A stretch of DNA of 6,173 nucleotides. Source: Gammaproteobacteria bacterium UBA3532. GTDB lineage: Bacteria; Pseudomonadota; Gammaproteobacteria; Enterobacterales; UBA3532. The number at the start of each line of letters is the position of its first letter. Within the stretch, counting starts at the first letter, position 1. Under the pieces are notes generated by a model. It ran no database searches and had not been told where the DNA came from. It was given only the letters and a program-made list of their open reading frames with translations. The DNA lies in the NCBI GenBank assembly GCA_002376965.1, contig DFOV01000153.1, forward strand, positions 1-6,173, given 5' to 3'. Below, in pieces: positions 1-6,173 of the stretch. A program made the position numbers and the translations under genes.

Positions 1-624
1 TTAGATCTTAACGCGCTATTAGCATCGCCGATGGGGCAGCAGCTCGGTCAGTTATGGCTGGAAAAATCGAGCAGCAGTCTGGTTATTCTTAATGGCATTC
101 GTGCTGAAGACGAGGCGACGCTAACACAACTGGCGAGCCTGTTTCCTGCGGTAGATTATGTTAATAAAGTGGATGATCTTTCTACGCTGTTTGCCCGTTA
201 TCGACAACTGGCACTGCTGTGTTTAGGCATATCTGTTTTAGCGATCAGTGTGATATTCTGCGCTCGTTATGGTGTTCGGCGTGGTTTGATGGTGATGTTA
301 CCACCGGCATCGGCTTTGTGGGTTGCTTTGGGATTGGTTGGTTTAACCGGATCCATCGGCAACCTGTTTTCGGTGATGGCGTTGTTTTTGGTGTTAGGCG
401 TGGGTATCGATTTTTCCGTATTTCTATTTGAAGGACGGGGAAAAGCCTCAACTTTGCTTGCGGTCATATTATCTGCCTTGACAACCTTGCTATCATTTGG
501 CCTGCTGGCGCTTAGTCAGACTGCTGCGATCCATGCTTTTGGCATGGTGGTGGCACTGGGAATTTGTTGTGCATTACTGTTTGCTATTATGGTTGCTAAA
601 ACCAGAGCGGGAAGCATAAGCTGA
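1..624 (+). CDS. MMPL/RND-family exporter, C-terminal fragment (5' end outside window)
   Basis: The reading frame is open from base 1 to a TGA at 622-624, giving the last 207 residues of a protein that in this family is usually over 700 residues long. Residues 1 to about 67 are soluble and look like the end of the second periplasmic domain. About five hydrophobic segments follow, near 68-88, 96-115, 119-144, 151-172 and 177-199, matching the C-terminal membrane bundle of MMPL/RND permeases. The segment GVGIDFSVFLFEG (Asp at fragment residue 137) corresponds to the conserved intramembrane acidic motif (GIDYS/GIDFS) of these proton-driven transporters. APE clusters encode such an inner-membrane exporter, inferred to hand the polyene lipid to the outer membrane; the neighbours support that role. 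The last three residues (Ser-Ile-Ser) and the stop lie inside a long inverted repeat, so the C-terminus may have been altered by that element. Confidence 0.85.
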   Translation, partial: LDLNALLASPMGQQLGQLWLEKSSSSLVILNGIRAEDEATLTQLASLFPAVDYVNKVDDLSTLFARYRQLALLCLGISVLAISVIFCARYGVRRGLMVMLPPASALWVALGLVGLTGSIGNLFSVMALFLVLGVGIDFSVFLFEGRGKASTLLAVILSALTTLLSFGLLALSQTAAIHAFGMVVALGICCALLFAIMVAKTRAGSIS

Positions 625-740
625 AGTGGTTGGGAATTTATGGAGCAAACATCTGCCGCATGGACGCGGCAGTTGAGCCATCAGGGATGATTTTACGGCG
701 ATTTGCGCAATAAATCCCCAACCACTTTGGCTTATGCTTT
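611..740. repeat. Long imperfect inverted repeat with internal hairpin (MITE-like or mRNA stem-loop)
   Basis: Bases 612-641 and 710-739 are reverse complements at 27 of 30 positions. The exceptions are 622/729 and 623/728, which would be G-U wobbles in RNA, and an A-C mismatch at 635/716. Pair 611/740 would also wobble. Across the loop, GCAAA (645-649) can pair with TTTGC (702-706), and CTGCCGC/GCGGCAG forms a separate hairpin. The arms start within the last codons of the exporter gene and end 61 bases before the next start codon. No T-run follows the right arm, so this is not an ordinary intrinsic terminator. I see no clear target-site duplication. It could be a miniature inverted-repeat element, or a stem that stabilises or processes the operon mRNA. 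The repeat is read directly; its function is inferred. Confidence 0.85.
653..672. repeat. Inner GC-rich hairpin in the loop of the long palindrome
   Basis: CTGCCGC (653-659) and GCGGCAG (666-672) are perfect 7-base inverted repeats around a 6-base loop (ATGGAC). The hairpin sits inside the loop of the larger 611-740 palindrome and would give it a branched, cruciform-like fold. It is followed by TTGAGCC rather than a T-run, so a terminator role is not supported. Confidence 0.7.
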
Positions 741-766
741 GACTGGCGAGGCACATTGAGTAAGAA
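739..766 (+). promoter_or_regulatory. Possible sigma70-type promoter for the downstream operon
   Basis: TTGACT at 739-744 matches the -35 consensus at five of six positions. After a 16-base spacer TAAGAA (761-766) is only a weak -10 match (three of six). It lies 34 bases upstream of the halogenase-like gene, and its first two bases are the last bases of the palindrome. If the palindrome reduces read-through from the exporter gene, a promoter here would make functional sense, but the -10 is poor and this is a tentative call. Confidence 0.25.
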
Positions 767-800
767 AGCTTAAAGAGCGAATAAAGAGGAAAGGAAAAGC

Positions 801-2036
801 ATGTCATCAGTATTAGAATATGATGTGGTAGTCATTGGCGCTGGGCCATCTGGAGCGATGGCGGCTGGGTTGCTGGTTCAAAAAGGCTATCGTGTGTTGG
901 TGTTGGAAAAGATGACCTTTCCTCGATTTAGCATTGGTGAAAGTTTGCTACCGCAATGCATGGGCTTTTTAGAACAGGCAAACATGCTTCGCCCTGTCGT
1001 TGAAGCTGGGTTTCAGTATAAAAATGGCGCAGCCTTTCAACGTGCTGAGCGCTATGGTGCATTCGACTTTCGGCAAAAGTTTTCTGAAGGCTGGGGCACC
1101 ACCTATCAGGTTGAGCGTGGTACTTTCGACAAGATCTTGGCCGATCAAGCTGCTGCCATGGGAGCCGAGATTCGCTATGAGCATGAGATAACCGCTGTGG
1201 ATGTCTCAGGGGAGAAGCCGCTACTCACTTATCTTGATAAAGATAAACAGCAGCACCAGGTGCAGTGTCAATTTGTACTTGATGGTAGCGGATTTGGGCG
1301 CGTTTTGCCCCGATTGTTAGATCTTGAGCGGCCTTCTGATTTTCCGGTAAGGAAGTCTATTTTTACCCATGTTGTTGATCATATCAGTGATCCAGAATTC
1401 GACCGTAGCAAAATACTGATCACCGTTCACCCCGAACATCAGGATATCTGGATTTGGTTGATCCCATTCTCCAATGGTAAATGCTCATTAGGTGTGGTTG
1501 GTGAAGTGGAAGTGATTGACGCTATGGCTGGTGATTCGGCCCAGAAGCTCCAAACCTTTGTTAGTCAGTGCACTGAACTGCAAGATCTACTTTGTGATGC
1601 TGAATATCCCGTTCCAGTGCGCGAAATTGTTGGTTATTCCGCCGATGTTAAATCATTGGTCGGTAACAACTATGCGTTGTTGGGTAATGCTGGTGAGTTT
1701 CTCGATCCGGTATTCTCATCTGGCGTGACTATCGCACTGAAATCCTCGACTATGGCTGCGCCTTTGGTTGATAGACAATTGCAAGGAGAGGACGTTGATT
1801 GGGAAAGCGAGTTCTGTCAGCCGCTTAAAAAAGGCGTTGAAACCTTCCGTACCTTTGTTGAAGCCTGGTACGACGGTAGACTGCAGGATATTATCTTCTC
1901 GACCAACCAAAGCCCGGAAATTCGCGCCATGATTTCTTCGATTCTGGCCGGGTATGCTTGGGATGAAGCGAATCCTTATGTTAAAGACAGTAAACGGCGG
2001 GTCAATGTACTAGCGGAGATCTGTCGTCAGGGGTGA
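801..2036 (+). CDS. FAD-dependent oxidoreductase of the flavin-dependent halogenase family, in an aryl polyene operon
   Basis: This 411-residue protein starts at an ATG preceded by AAAGGA (790-795, 5-base spacing). It has an N-terminal Rossmann FAD site (GAGPSG, residues 13-18, with Glu36 ending the second strand), then FPRFSIGESLLP (40-51), typical of halogenase and geranylgeranyl-reductase-like flavoproteins. GFQYKNGAAF (70-79) holds Lys74 where flavin-dependent halogenases carry their catalytic lysine. WIWLIP (217-222) fits the halogenase WxWxIP motif, and FLDPVFSSG (300-308) fits FxxPxxSxG. Members use reduced flavin, from a separate reductase, and oxygen to make hypohalous acid that halogenates an electron-rich ring. 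The context suggests the aryl head group of the polyene, perhaps while tethered to a carrier protein, as the substrate. Halogenation itself is an inference: related proteins in such clusters are often annotated only as NAD(P)/FAD-dependent oxidoreductases. The next gene starts 7 bases downstream. Confidence 0.85.
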   Translation: MSSVLEYDVVVIGAGPSGAMAAGLLVQKGYRVLVLEKMTFPRFSIGESLLPQCMGFLEQANMLRPVVEAGFQYKNGAAFQRAERYGAFDFRQKFSEGWGTTYQVERGTFDKILADQAAAMGAEIRYEHEITAVDVSGEKPLLTYLDKDKQQHQVQCQFVLDGSGFGRVLPRLLDLERPSDFPVRKSIFTHVVDHISDPEFDRSKILITVHPEHQDIWIWLIPFSNGKCSLGVVGEVEVIDAMAGDSAQKLQTFVSQCTELQDLLCDAEYPVPVREIVGYSADVKSLVGNNYALLGNAGEFLDPVFSSGVTIALKSSTMAAPLVDRQLQGEDVDWESEFCQPLKKGVETFRTFVEAWYDGRLQDIIFSTNQSPEIRAMISSILAGYAWDEANPYVKDSKRRVNVLAEICRQG

Positions 2037-2043
2037 AGGCTGA

Positions 2044-2658
2044 GTGAATAGACTGATTTTTGTAGTACGAAAGGTGGCACTTTTTGCCTGCCTCCTTTCC
2101 CTGTCAGCATGTTCCTTGTTGCAACCAAAGCCTCTGGTTTCAAGACCTATTGAGCAACTTCTGCTAGCACCAAACTCTGCACCATACTACGGTTATTTAA
2201 CCCAAAGCGTGCGCTTTCGTTATGGCGATATTGACCAGTCTCTACTGTTTCAAACCGAGCTAACCCCAAGTCATATATTGATGATTGCTCTCGATCCATT
2301 GGGAGTGCCGCTGTTTGAACTACGTTGGGATGGTGAAAAAGCGGACGTGATAGAGCGGATACCCTTGGATAAGCGTCTGGATGTGCGGCGCATCCTGCTA
2401 GATTTTCAATTCAGCCTATGGCAACAGCAGGATTTAGCATTGCATTTTGCACCTTTAGGGCTGCAAATTACGACATCAGCGCAAAAACGTGTAATTTCTT
2501 CTTCATCCGGCGAGCATATCAGCATCAATTCCTCGTATAATAGCGGCCAAGTACCCACACAGTTATCATTGATTCAACATGACTTGGGTTATCAACTGGA
2601 TATTGAAACCATAGAGGCCGACATTGAACAACCCACAACGCCAATACTATCTCAATAG
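2044..2658 (+). CDS. DUF3261-type outer-membrane lipoprotein of the APE cluster
   Basis: The 204-residue protein starts at GTG, 7 bases after the preceding stop, with AAGG at 2036-2039 as a somewhat close ribosome site. The N-terminus is a lipoprotein signal: basic residues (Arg3, Arg9, Lys10), a hydrophobic core and the lipobox LSAC with the lipidated Cys23. Ser follows at +2 rather than Asp, so Lol-dependent sorting to the outer membrane is expected. The remainder is a soluble, beta-rich-looking domain without catalytic motifs that I recognise. Its size, lipobox and place directly before the apeO-like ketosynthase match the DUF3261 lipoproteins of APE clusters. Its molecular job is not established; helping the exporter place or anchor the polyene at the outer membrane is a reasonable guess. 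Its last 35 bases overlap the next gene in another frame. Confidence 0.75.
   Translation: MNRLIFVVRKVALFACLLSLSACSLLQPKPLVSRPIEQLLLAPNSAPYYGYLTQSVRFRYGDIDQSLLFQTELTPSHILMIALDPLGVPLFELRWDGEKADVIERIPLDKRLDVRRILLDFQFSLWQQQDLALHFAPLGLQITTSAQKRVISSSSGEHISINSSYNSGQVPTQLSLIQHDLGYQLDIETIEADIEQPTTPILSQ
2614..2626 (+). promoter_or_regulatory. Ribosome site and TTG start of the apeO-like gene, inside the lipoprotein gene
   Basis: GAGG at 2614-2617 is followed after 6 bases by TTG (2624-2626). The protein from this codon opens with the strand QYYLNSLGLINALG, which fits the first beta strand of ketosynthases. There is no in-frame ATG before that conserved segment, so the TTG start with a 35-base gene overlap is the best supported choice and implies translational coupling. 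Confidence 0.6.
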
Positions 2659-3817
2659 CCTGGGGCTGATTAACGCGCTTGGCTCAGGTAAGTCAACGGT
2701 TGCCAACCACCTGTTCGCTGGAGCAACTTCTGGCATGGTCGCTTTGGAAGGATATATCCCGAATACTACTACAACTCTGGGACAAGTGGATGAACCTCTG
2801 CCACAAATTCCACAAGCATTGGCGAAACACAATAGTCGTAACAACCAGCTATTGCTGAGTGCCTGCCAACAAATCGAAAGTGAAATTGAAGCCATGCGTG
2901 ATAAGTACGGTGCTTCTCGTATTGGTGTAGTGTTAGGTTCAAGCACATCTGGCATTGGTGAGGGTGAGCAGGCTATTTTTGCTGAGGCCAATGGCGAGCC
3001 GATCCCCGAACCGTATCACTACCAGCAGCAGGAAATGGGCGATCCAGCGCTGTTTTTGCGTGCCTATTATGGGCTTAAGAATGTGGCTTATACGGTATCG
3101 GTTGCCTGCTCTTCAAGCACCAAAGCATTAGCCTCTGCTCAGCGGCTACTGGATCATGGTATTTGCGATGCGGTCATCGTTGGTGGTGTCGATTCGTTGT
3201 GTCGATTAACCGTGAATGGCTTTCATTCGTTGGAGTCCGTTTCCACATCACTGTGCATGCCATTCAGCAAAAATCGCTGTGGCATTAATATAGGCGAAGC
3301 GGCAGCCGTGTTTATATTATCCAGCGAAGCAGGCCCAATTCGCTTATGTGGAGTTGGTGAGTCGTCAGATGCACACCATATGTCAGCCCCCGATCCAACC
3401 GGGCAAGGAGCGATGCGAGCGATGCAGATGGCACTGGAACAAGCCGACCTGACACCAGAGGCGATTGATTACCTGAATCTGCATGGCACCGCGACCAAAT
3501 TGAATGATAATATGGAAGGCTTGGCCGTTTCGACCCTCTTTGGTGACCAGCTTGCGTGCAGTTCAACCAAAGCCTTGGTAGGGCACACCTTAGGTGCGGC
3601 AGGAGCCACCGAGTTGGCGTTTTGCTGGTTGACCCTCTCTTCCTACAATACTCAAGGTTTGCTGCCGCCGCATATCTTTGATGGTGAATACGACAGTGCG
3701 ATTCCGCCATTGAATCTGGTTGCTCGTGGCGTGCAGTGCGCTCAACCGCGATATGCGATGAGTAACAGCTTTGCTTTTGGCGGCAATAATGTCAGTGTAG
3801 TGATTGGTCGGGCCTAA
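2624..3817 (+). CDS. apeO: Beta-ketoacyl-ACP synthase, ApeO-like ketosynthase subunit
   Basis: This 397-residue thiolase-fold condensing enzyme catalyses decarboxylative condensation of malonyl-ACP with the growing aryl-polyene chain. The full Cys-His-His triad is visible: Cys162 in SVACSSSTKAL, His287 in NLHGTATKLND and His321 in LVGHTLGAAGATE. The C-terminal glycine-rich NSFAFGGNNVSVV is also typical of the family. The length is near the usual 400 residues and nothing appears missing. In studied APE systems ApeO is the active subunit of a heterodimer with the chain-length factor ApeC. I assign this one as ApeO because it lies just after the lipoprotein and before dehydratase-reductase-ketosynthase genes. 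ApeC is not seen here. A plain FabB/FabF role in fatty acid synthesis is less likely given the neighbours. A 42-base gap separates it from the dehydratase gene. Confidence 0.85.
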   Translation: MNNPQRQYYLNSLGLINALGSGKSTVANHLFAGATSGMVALEGYIPNTTTTLGQVDEPLPQIPQALAKHNSRNNQLLLSACQQIESEIEAMRDKYGASRIGVVLGSSTSGIGEGEQAIFAEANGEPIPEPYHYQQQEMGDPALFLRAYYGLKNVAYTVSVACSSSTKALASAQRLLDHGICDAVIVGGVDSLCRLTVNGFHSLESVSTSLCMPFSKNRCGINIGEAAAVFILSSEAGPIRLCGVGESSDAHHMSAPDPTGQGAMRAMQMALEQADLTPEAIDYLNLHGTATKLNDNMEGLAVSTLFGDQLACSSTKALVGHTLGAAGATELAFCWLTLSSYNTQGLLPPHIFDGEYDSAIPPLNLVARGVQCAQPRYAMSNSFAFGGNNVSVVIGRA

Positions 3818-3848
3818 GCAGTAGCTAAGATATTAAAAGATAAAAAAG

Positions 3849-3862
3849 AAGGAACACAGGTG
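3849..3862 (+). promoter_or_regulatory. Ribosome site and GTG start of the apeP-like gene
   Basis: AAGGA at 3849-3853 lies 6 bases before the GTG at 3860. The GTG gives MTYSVEELLPHSAPM, matching the usual short N-terminus of ApeP-type dehydratases. The gap from 3818 is otherwise A-rich and shows no terminator. Confidence 0.65.
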
Positions 3863-4309
3863 ACATACTCGGTAGAAGAATTACTCCCGCATAGTGCGCC
3901 CATGATCTTGGTCGACCGATTGGTAGATTATGGTGAAGAGCATGTGGTGGCGGAAATTGATCTGGATGATCAGCATCCTTTTTTTCAGGATGGGGCAATA
4001 CCTGGTTGGGTTGGTATTGAATTGATGGCCCAAAGTGTGGGCTTGTTTGCTGGTATTGAGCAGCGCAAAAACAATGAAGACATCACGGTCGGCTTTTTGG
4101 TTGGTACGCGACGTTACGAAGCTCATGTGCCGGTGTTGCCGGTGAATGTCACCTTGCGGGCTGAATGCTACCGTATCATGCAGGAAGATGAATTGAGTGT
4201 GTTTCAGTGTTCATTGATGTTAGGTGACAAGGTATTAGCGGAAGCCAAGCTGAATACCTTTAAACCCCTTGATCCACAGCAGTATTTTGAAGGAGTCAAA
4301 CATGGATAA
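3860..4309 (+). CDS. apeP: Hot-dog-fold 3-hydroxyacyl-ACP dehydratase, ApeP-like
   Basis: The 149-residue single hot-dog domain is of the expected size for FabZ/FabA-like dehydratases, which remove water from 3-hydroxyacyl-ACP to give the trans double bond of each polyene unit. The N-terminal LLPHSAPMILVDRL (8-21) is the characteristic opening of this subgroup. The active-site region reads HPFFQDGAIPGWVGIELMAQS: His39 and Glu54 occupy the places of the catalytic His and acidic residue of FabZ, followed by the usual MAQS helix. The FabZ FPGxP loop is replaced by FFQDGAIPG. In characterised APE pathways ApeP works with a second dehydratase, ApeI, and that partner is not in this window. The gene ends 8 bases inside the next gene, which suggests coupled translation with the ketoreductase. 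Confidence 0.87.
   Translation: MTYSVEELLPHSAPMILVDRLVDYGEEHVVAEIDLDDQHPFFQDGAIPGWVGIELMAQSVGLFAGIEQRKNNEDITVGFLVGTRRYEAHVPVLPVNVTLRAECYRIMQEDELSVFQCSLMLGDKVLAEAKLNTFKPLDPQQYFEGVKHG
4290..4304 (+). promoter_or_regulatory. Ribosome site that fixes the apeQ-like start
   Basis: AAGGAG at 4290-4295 is followed by 6 bases and the ATG at 4302-4304. This strong site favours the ATG over an in-frame TTG at 4269, whose extra 11 residues would precede the normal first beta strand of the reductase. Confidence 0.75.
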
Positions 4310-5042
4310 TCGGGAAATATTAGTCACAGGTGCCAGTCGCGGCATAGGGAAAGCCATTGCCATTCGTCTGGCCAAAGACGGTTTTGATATTGTGGTTCAT
4401 TGTCGCTCAGGCATTGAACAAGCCGAGCAAACAGCAGAGGAAGTGCGAGCGCTGGGTCGTCAAGCGCGTATTTTACAGTTTGATATCGCCAATCGAGAAC
4501 AGGCGCGGACAATTCTTAATCAGGATGTTGAACAGTATGGGGCTTATTACGGCGTGGTCTGTAATGCAGGGATCACCCGTGATAATGCTTTTCCAGCATT
4601 AACGGATGACGATTGGGATTCGGTGATCCATACTAATCTAGATGGCTTTTACAACGTAGTGCACCCGATCATGATGCCAATGATCCGTGGTGCCAAAAAG
4701 CGTGGTGGTCGAGTTGTTACCATGGCTTCTGTTTCAGGGATCACCGGCAATCGCGGGCAAGTCAATTATAGCGCCTCAAAGGCTGGATTGATTGGAGCAA
4801 CCAAAGCGCTGGCAGTGGAATTAGCCAAGCGAAAAATTACCGTCAATTGTGTCGCGCCGGGCTTTATTGAAACCGACATGACAGAAAACGATGATCTGCC
4901 AATGGAGCAGATTATGAAAATGATCCCGATGAAACGTTCGGGACAGCCGCATGAAGTGGCAGCAGCAGTCAGCTTTTTAATGTCGGAGGATGCTTCCTAC
5001 ATCACTCGACAAGTGATTTCAGTAAACGGTGGACTAGCATAA
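4302..5042 (+). CDS. apeQ: FabG-type 3-ketoacyl-ACP reductase, ApeQ-like
   Basis: This 246-residue classical short-chain dehydrogenase reduces the 3-keto group of the ACP-bound intermediate with NADPH before dehydration. The N-terminal cofactor motif TGASRGIG (9-16) has an Arg after the Ser, consistent with NADP preference. The structural NNAG motif reads CNAG (Asn88). The catalytic tetrad is complete: Asn112 in TNLDGFYNV, Ser143 in MASVSG, Tyr156 and Lys160 in YSASK. VAPGFIETDM and the C-terminal ITRQVISVNGG are also standard FabG features, and the length equals that of normal FabG. It overlaps the dehydratase gene by 8 bases and is followed after a single base by the next ketosynthase. A house-keeping FabG would normally sit beside fabD and acpP, so the APE role is preferred. 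Confidence 0.9.
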   Translation: MDNREILVTGASRGIGKAIAIRLAKDGFDIVVHCRSGIEQAEQTAEEVRALGRQARILQFDIANREQARTILNQDVEQYGAYYGVVCNAGITRDNAFPALTDDDWDSVIHTNLDGFYNVVHPIMMPMIRGAKKRGGRVVTMASVSGITGNRGQVNYSASKAGLIGATKALAVELAKRKITVNCVAPGFIETDMTENDDLPMEQIMKMIPMKRSGQPHEVAAAVSFLMSEDASYITRQVISVNGGLA

Positions 5043-5043
5043 A

Positions 5044-6173
5044 ATGCGACGAGTTGTAATTACAGGTATGGCCGGCATCACCTCCCAAGGCAGTGATTGG
5101 GAGACAATACGGGCTGCATTTGAGTCCAAACGCAATGGTATCGTGTATATGGATGCTTGGGATTGCTATGAAGGCCTGGGTACGCGGCTTGGTGGTCCGA
5201 TTCCTGGTTTTACCAAACCCAAGCACTTCAGTCGCAAACAAACCCGCAGTATGGGAAGAGTTGCTTTGATGTCGACTGCTGTAACGGAGCAGGCACTGAT
5301 TGATGCCGGACTACAAGACAACCCAATCATCACCGATGGCCGGATGGGGGTTGCTTATGGATCATCCAGTGGTAGTACCAGCGGCATCCTCGATTTTGGG
5401 CGGATGATGCTGTTAGACAAGCCCACTGCCGTGACGGCCACCAGCTATATTCGTATGATGAATCACACAACGGCGGTCAATATTGGCGTGTTCTTTCAGC
5501 TCAAAGGACGCGTCATTCCCACCAGCAGTGCCTGTACCTCAGGTAGTCAAGCCATTGGCTATGCCTACGAAGCCATTCGGTTTGGAATGCAGGATATTAT
5601 GGTTGCTGGTGGGGCCGAGGAACTTTGTCCGACTCAGGCCAGCGTGTTTGATACCCTGTATGCTACCAGCCAGAAAAACGATGCTCCGCAAACATCACCG
5701 CGTCCGTTCGACAAAGATCGTGATGGCCTGGTGGTCGGAGAGGGCGCTGGTACGCTGATATTGGAAGAGTTGGAACATGCTAAAGCCCGTGGCGCGACTA
5801 TCTATGCCGAGGTGGTTGGCTTTGGTACTAATAGTGATGGTAGCCATATTACTCAGCCCGAAACAAACACCATGCAGGTAGCAATGGAGCTGGCGCTGAA
5901 AGATGCTGCTCTGGCACCTGAGGCTATTGGTTATGTCAATGCCCATGGTACCGCGACCGATCGCGGGGATGTAGCAGAATCGTTGGCAACCAACCGAGTT
6001 TTTGGTTCACGTATGCCGATCAGCTCGTTAAAAAGCTATTGGGGCCATACACTAGGTGCCTGCGGCGCGCTTGAAGCATGGATGAGCATCGAAATGCTAA
6101 ACAGTGATTGGTATGCGCCAACGCTAAACCTGCAAACGATTGATCCGCTATGTGGTGAATTGGACTATATCCA
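5044..6173 (+). CDS. apeR: FabF/FabB-type beta-ketoacyl-ACP synthase, ApeR-like (3' end outside window)
   Basis: The frame opens at the ATG one base after the reductase stop and remains open to the right edge, giving 376 residues of a family that is normally about 410 long, so roughly 30 residues are missing. It starts MRRVVITGMAGITSQG, the usual first strand. The active-site triad is present: Cys164 in TSSACTSGSQAIGY, His301 in NAHGTATDRGD and His335 in LKSYWGHTLGACG, with the conserved Lys330 just before. PRPFDKDRDGLVVGEGAG is the typical FabF loop. In APE clusters ApeR is the second, homodimeric ketosynthase that complements ApeO:ApeC. The only ribosome-site candidate is GGTGGA (5028-5033, 10-base spacing), so translation is probably coupled to the reductase gene. 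Confidence 0.9.
   Translation, partial: MRRVVITGMAGITSQGSDWETIRAAFESKRNGIVYMDAWDCYEGLGTRLGGPIPGFTKPKHFSRKQTRSMGRVALMSTAVTEQALIDAGLQDNPIITDGRMGVAYGSSSGSTSGILDFGRMMLLDKPTAVTATSYIRMMNHTTAVNIGVFFQLKGRVIPTSSACTSGSQAIGYAYEAIRFGMQDIMVAGGAEELCPTQASVFDTLYATSQKNDAPQTSPRPFDKDRDGLVVGEGAGTLILEELEHAKARGATIYAEVVGFGTNSDGSHITQPETNTMQVAMELALKDAALAPEAIGYVNAHGTATDRGDVAESLATNRVFGSRMPISSLKSYWGHTLGACGALEAWMSIEMLNSDWYAPTLNLQTIDPLCGELDYI

Noticed and set aside
653..680. Rho-independent terminator at the inner GC-rich hairpin
   Set aside because: The hairpin is followed by TTGAGCCATC with no T-run, and the right arm at 739 also has none.
611..740. Integron attC / Vibrio cholerae repeat, since length and dyad symmetry are similar
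   Set aside because: The ends lack the RYYYAAC and GTTRRRY core sites, and the neighbours are operon genes rather than cassettes.
574..807. 77-residue minus-strand open frame across the exporter-halogenase gap
   Set aside because: It is produced by the palindrome and gene ends, has no recognisable domain and overlaps the start of a real gene.
2647..2991. 114-residue minus-strand open frame
   Set aside because: It lies fully antisense to the lipoprotein end and the ketosynthase start; composition looks like a shadow frame.
3312..3710. 132-residue minus-strand open frame inside the apeO-like gene
   Set aside because: It is antisense to the active-site region of a well-supported ketosynthase and its protein has no recognisable motif.
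3818..3859. Terminator or promoter between the two apeO/apeP-like genes
   Set aside because: The 42 bases are A-rich, with no stem followed by T-run and no convincing -35/-10 pair; only the ribosome site is supported.
4269..4301. Upstream TTG start for the ketoreductase
   Set aside because: The ATG at 4302 has AAGGAG at ideal spacing and gives the normal FabG N-terminus.

Overview
The window is one strand-uniform stretch (every supported gene is on +) of a biosynthetic operon. Its content matches the aryl polyene (APE) gene clusters of Gram-negative bacteria: the C-terminal part of an MMPL/RND-type exporter, an FAD-dependent halogenase-like oxidoreductase, a DUF3261-type lipoprotein, a ketosynthase (apeO-like), a hot-dog dehydratase (apeP-like), a FabG-type ketoreductase (apeQ-like) and a second FabF-type ketosynthase (apeR-like) cut by the right edge. 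The moderate GC content, the Lol-type lipoprotein signal and this gene order suggest a gammaproteobacterium, possibly a marine or Vibrio-like one. The sequence does not fix the genus.

Layout: 1-624 is the exporter tail. The 176-base gap from 625 to 800 is the only sizeable non-coding region. It is dominated by a strikingly long imperfect palindrome (two 30-base arms, 612-641 and 710-739, with a second hairpin between them), and the exporter stop codon lies inside its left arm. A possible promoter starts at the right end of the palindrome. From 801 onward the genes are packed tightly: gaps of 7, 42 and 1 bases and overlaps of 35 and 8 bases, so they are almost certainly co-transcribed and partly translationally coupled.

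How the genes work together: in characterised APE systems an aryl starter on an acyl carrier protein is extended with malonyl units by ketosynthases (an ApeO:ApeC heterodimer and ApeR). Each new keto group is reduced by ApeQ and dehydrated by ApeI/ApeP, which builds the conjugated polyene. The exporter and lipoproteins are thought to move or anchor the finished pigment in the outer membrane. The chain-length factor, carrier proteins, starter-activating ligase, second dehydratase and acyltransferases are not in this window and would be expected beyond its edges.

The two most notable points are these. The FAD enzyme carries all the signature motifs of flavin-dependent halogenases (GxGxxG, a conserved-lysine segment, WxWxIP and FxxPxxSxG), so the product could be a halogenated aryl polyene, as the xanthomonadins are. 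The other is the mobile-element-like or regulatory palindrome inserted exactly between the exporter and this gene.
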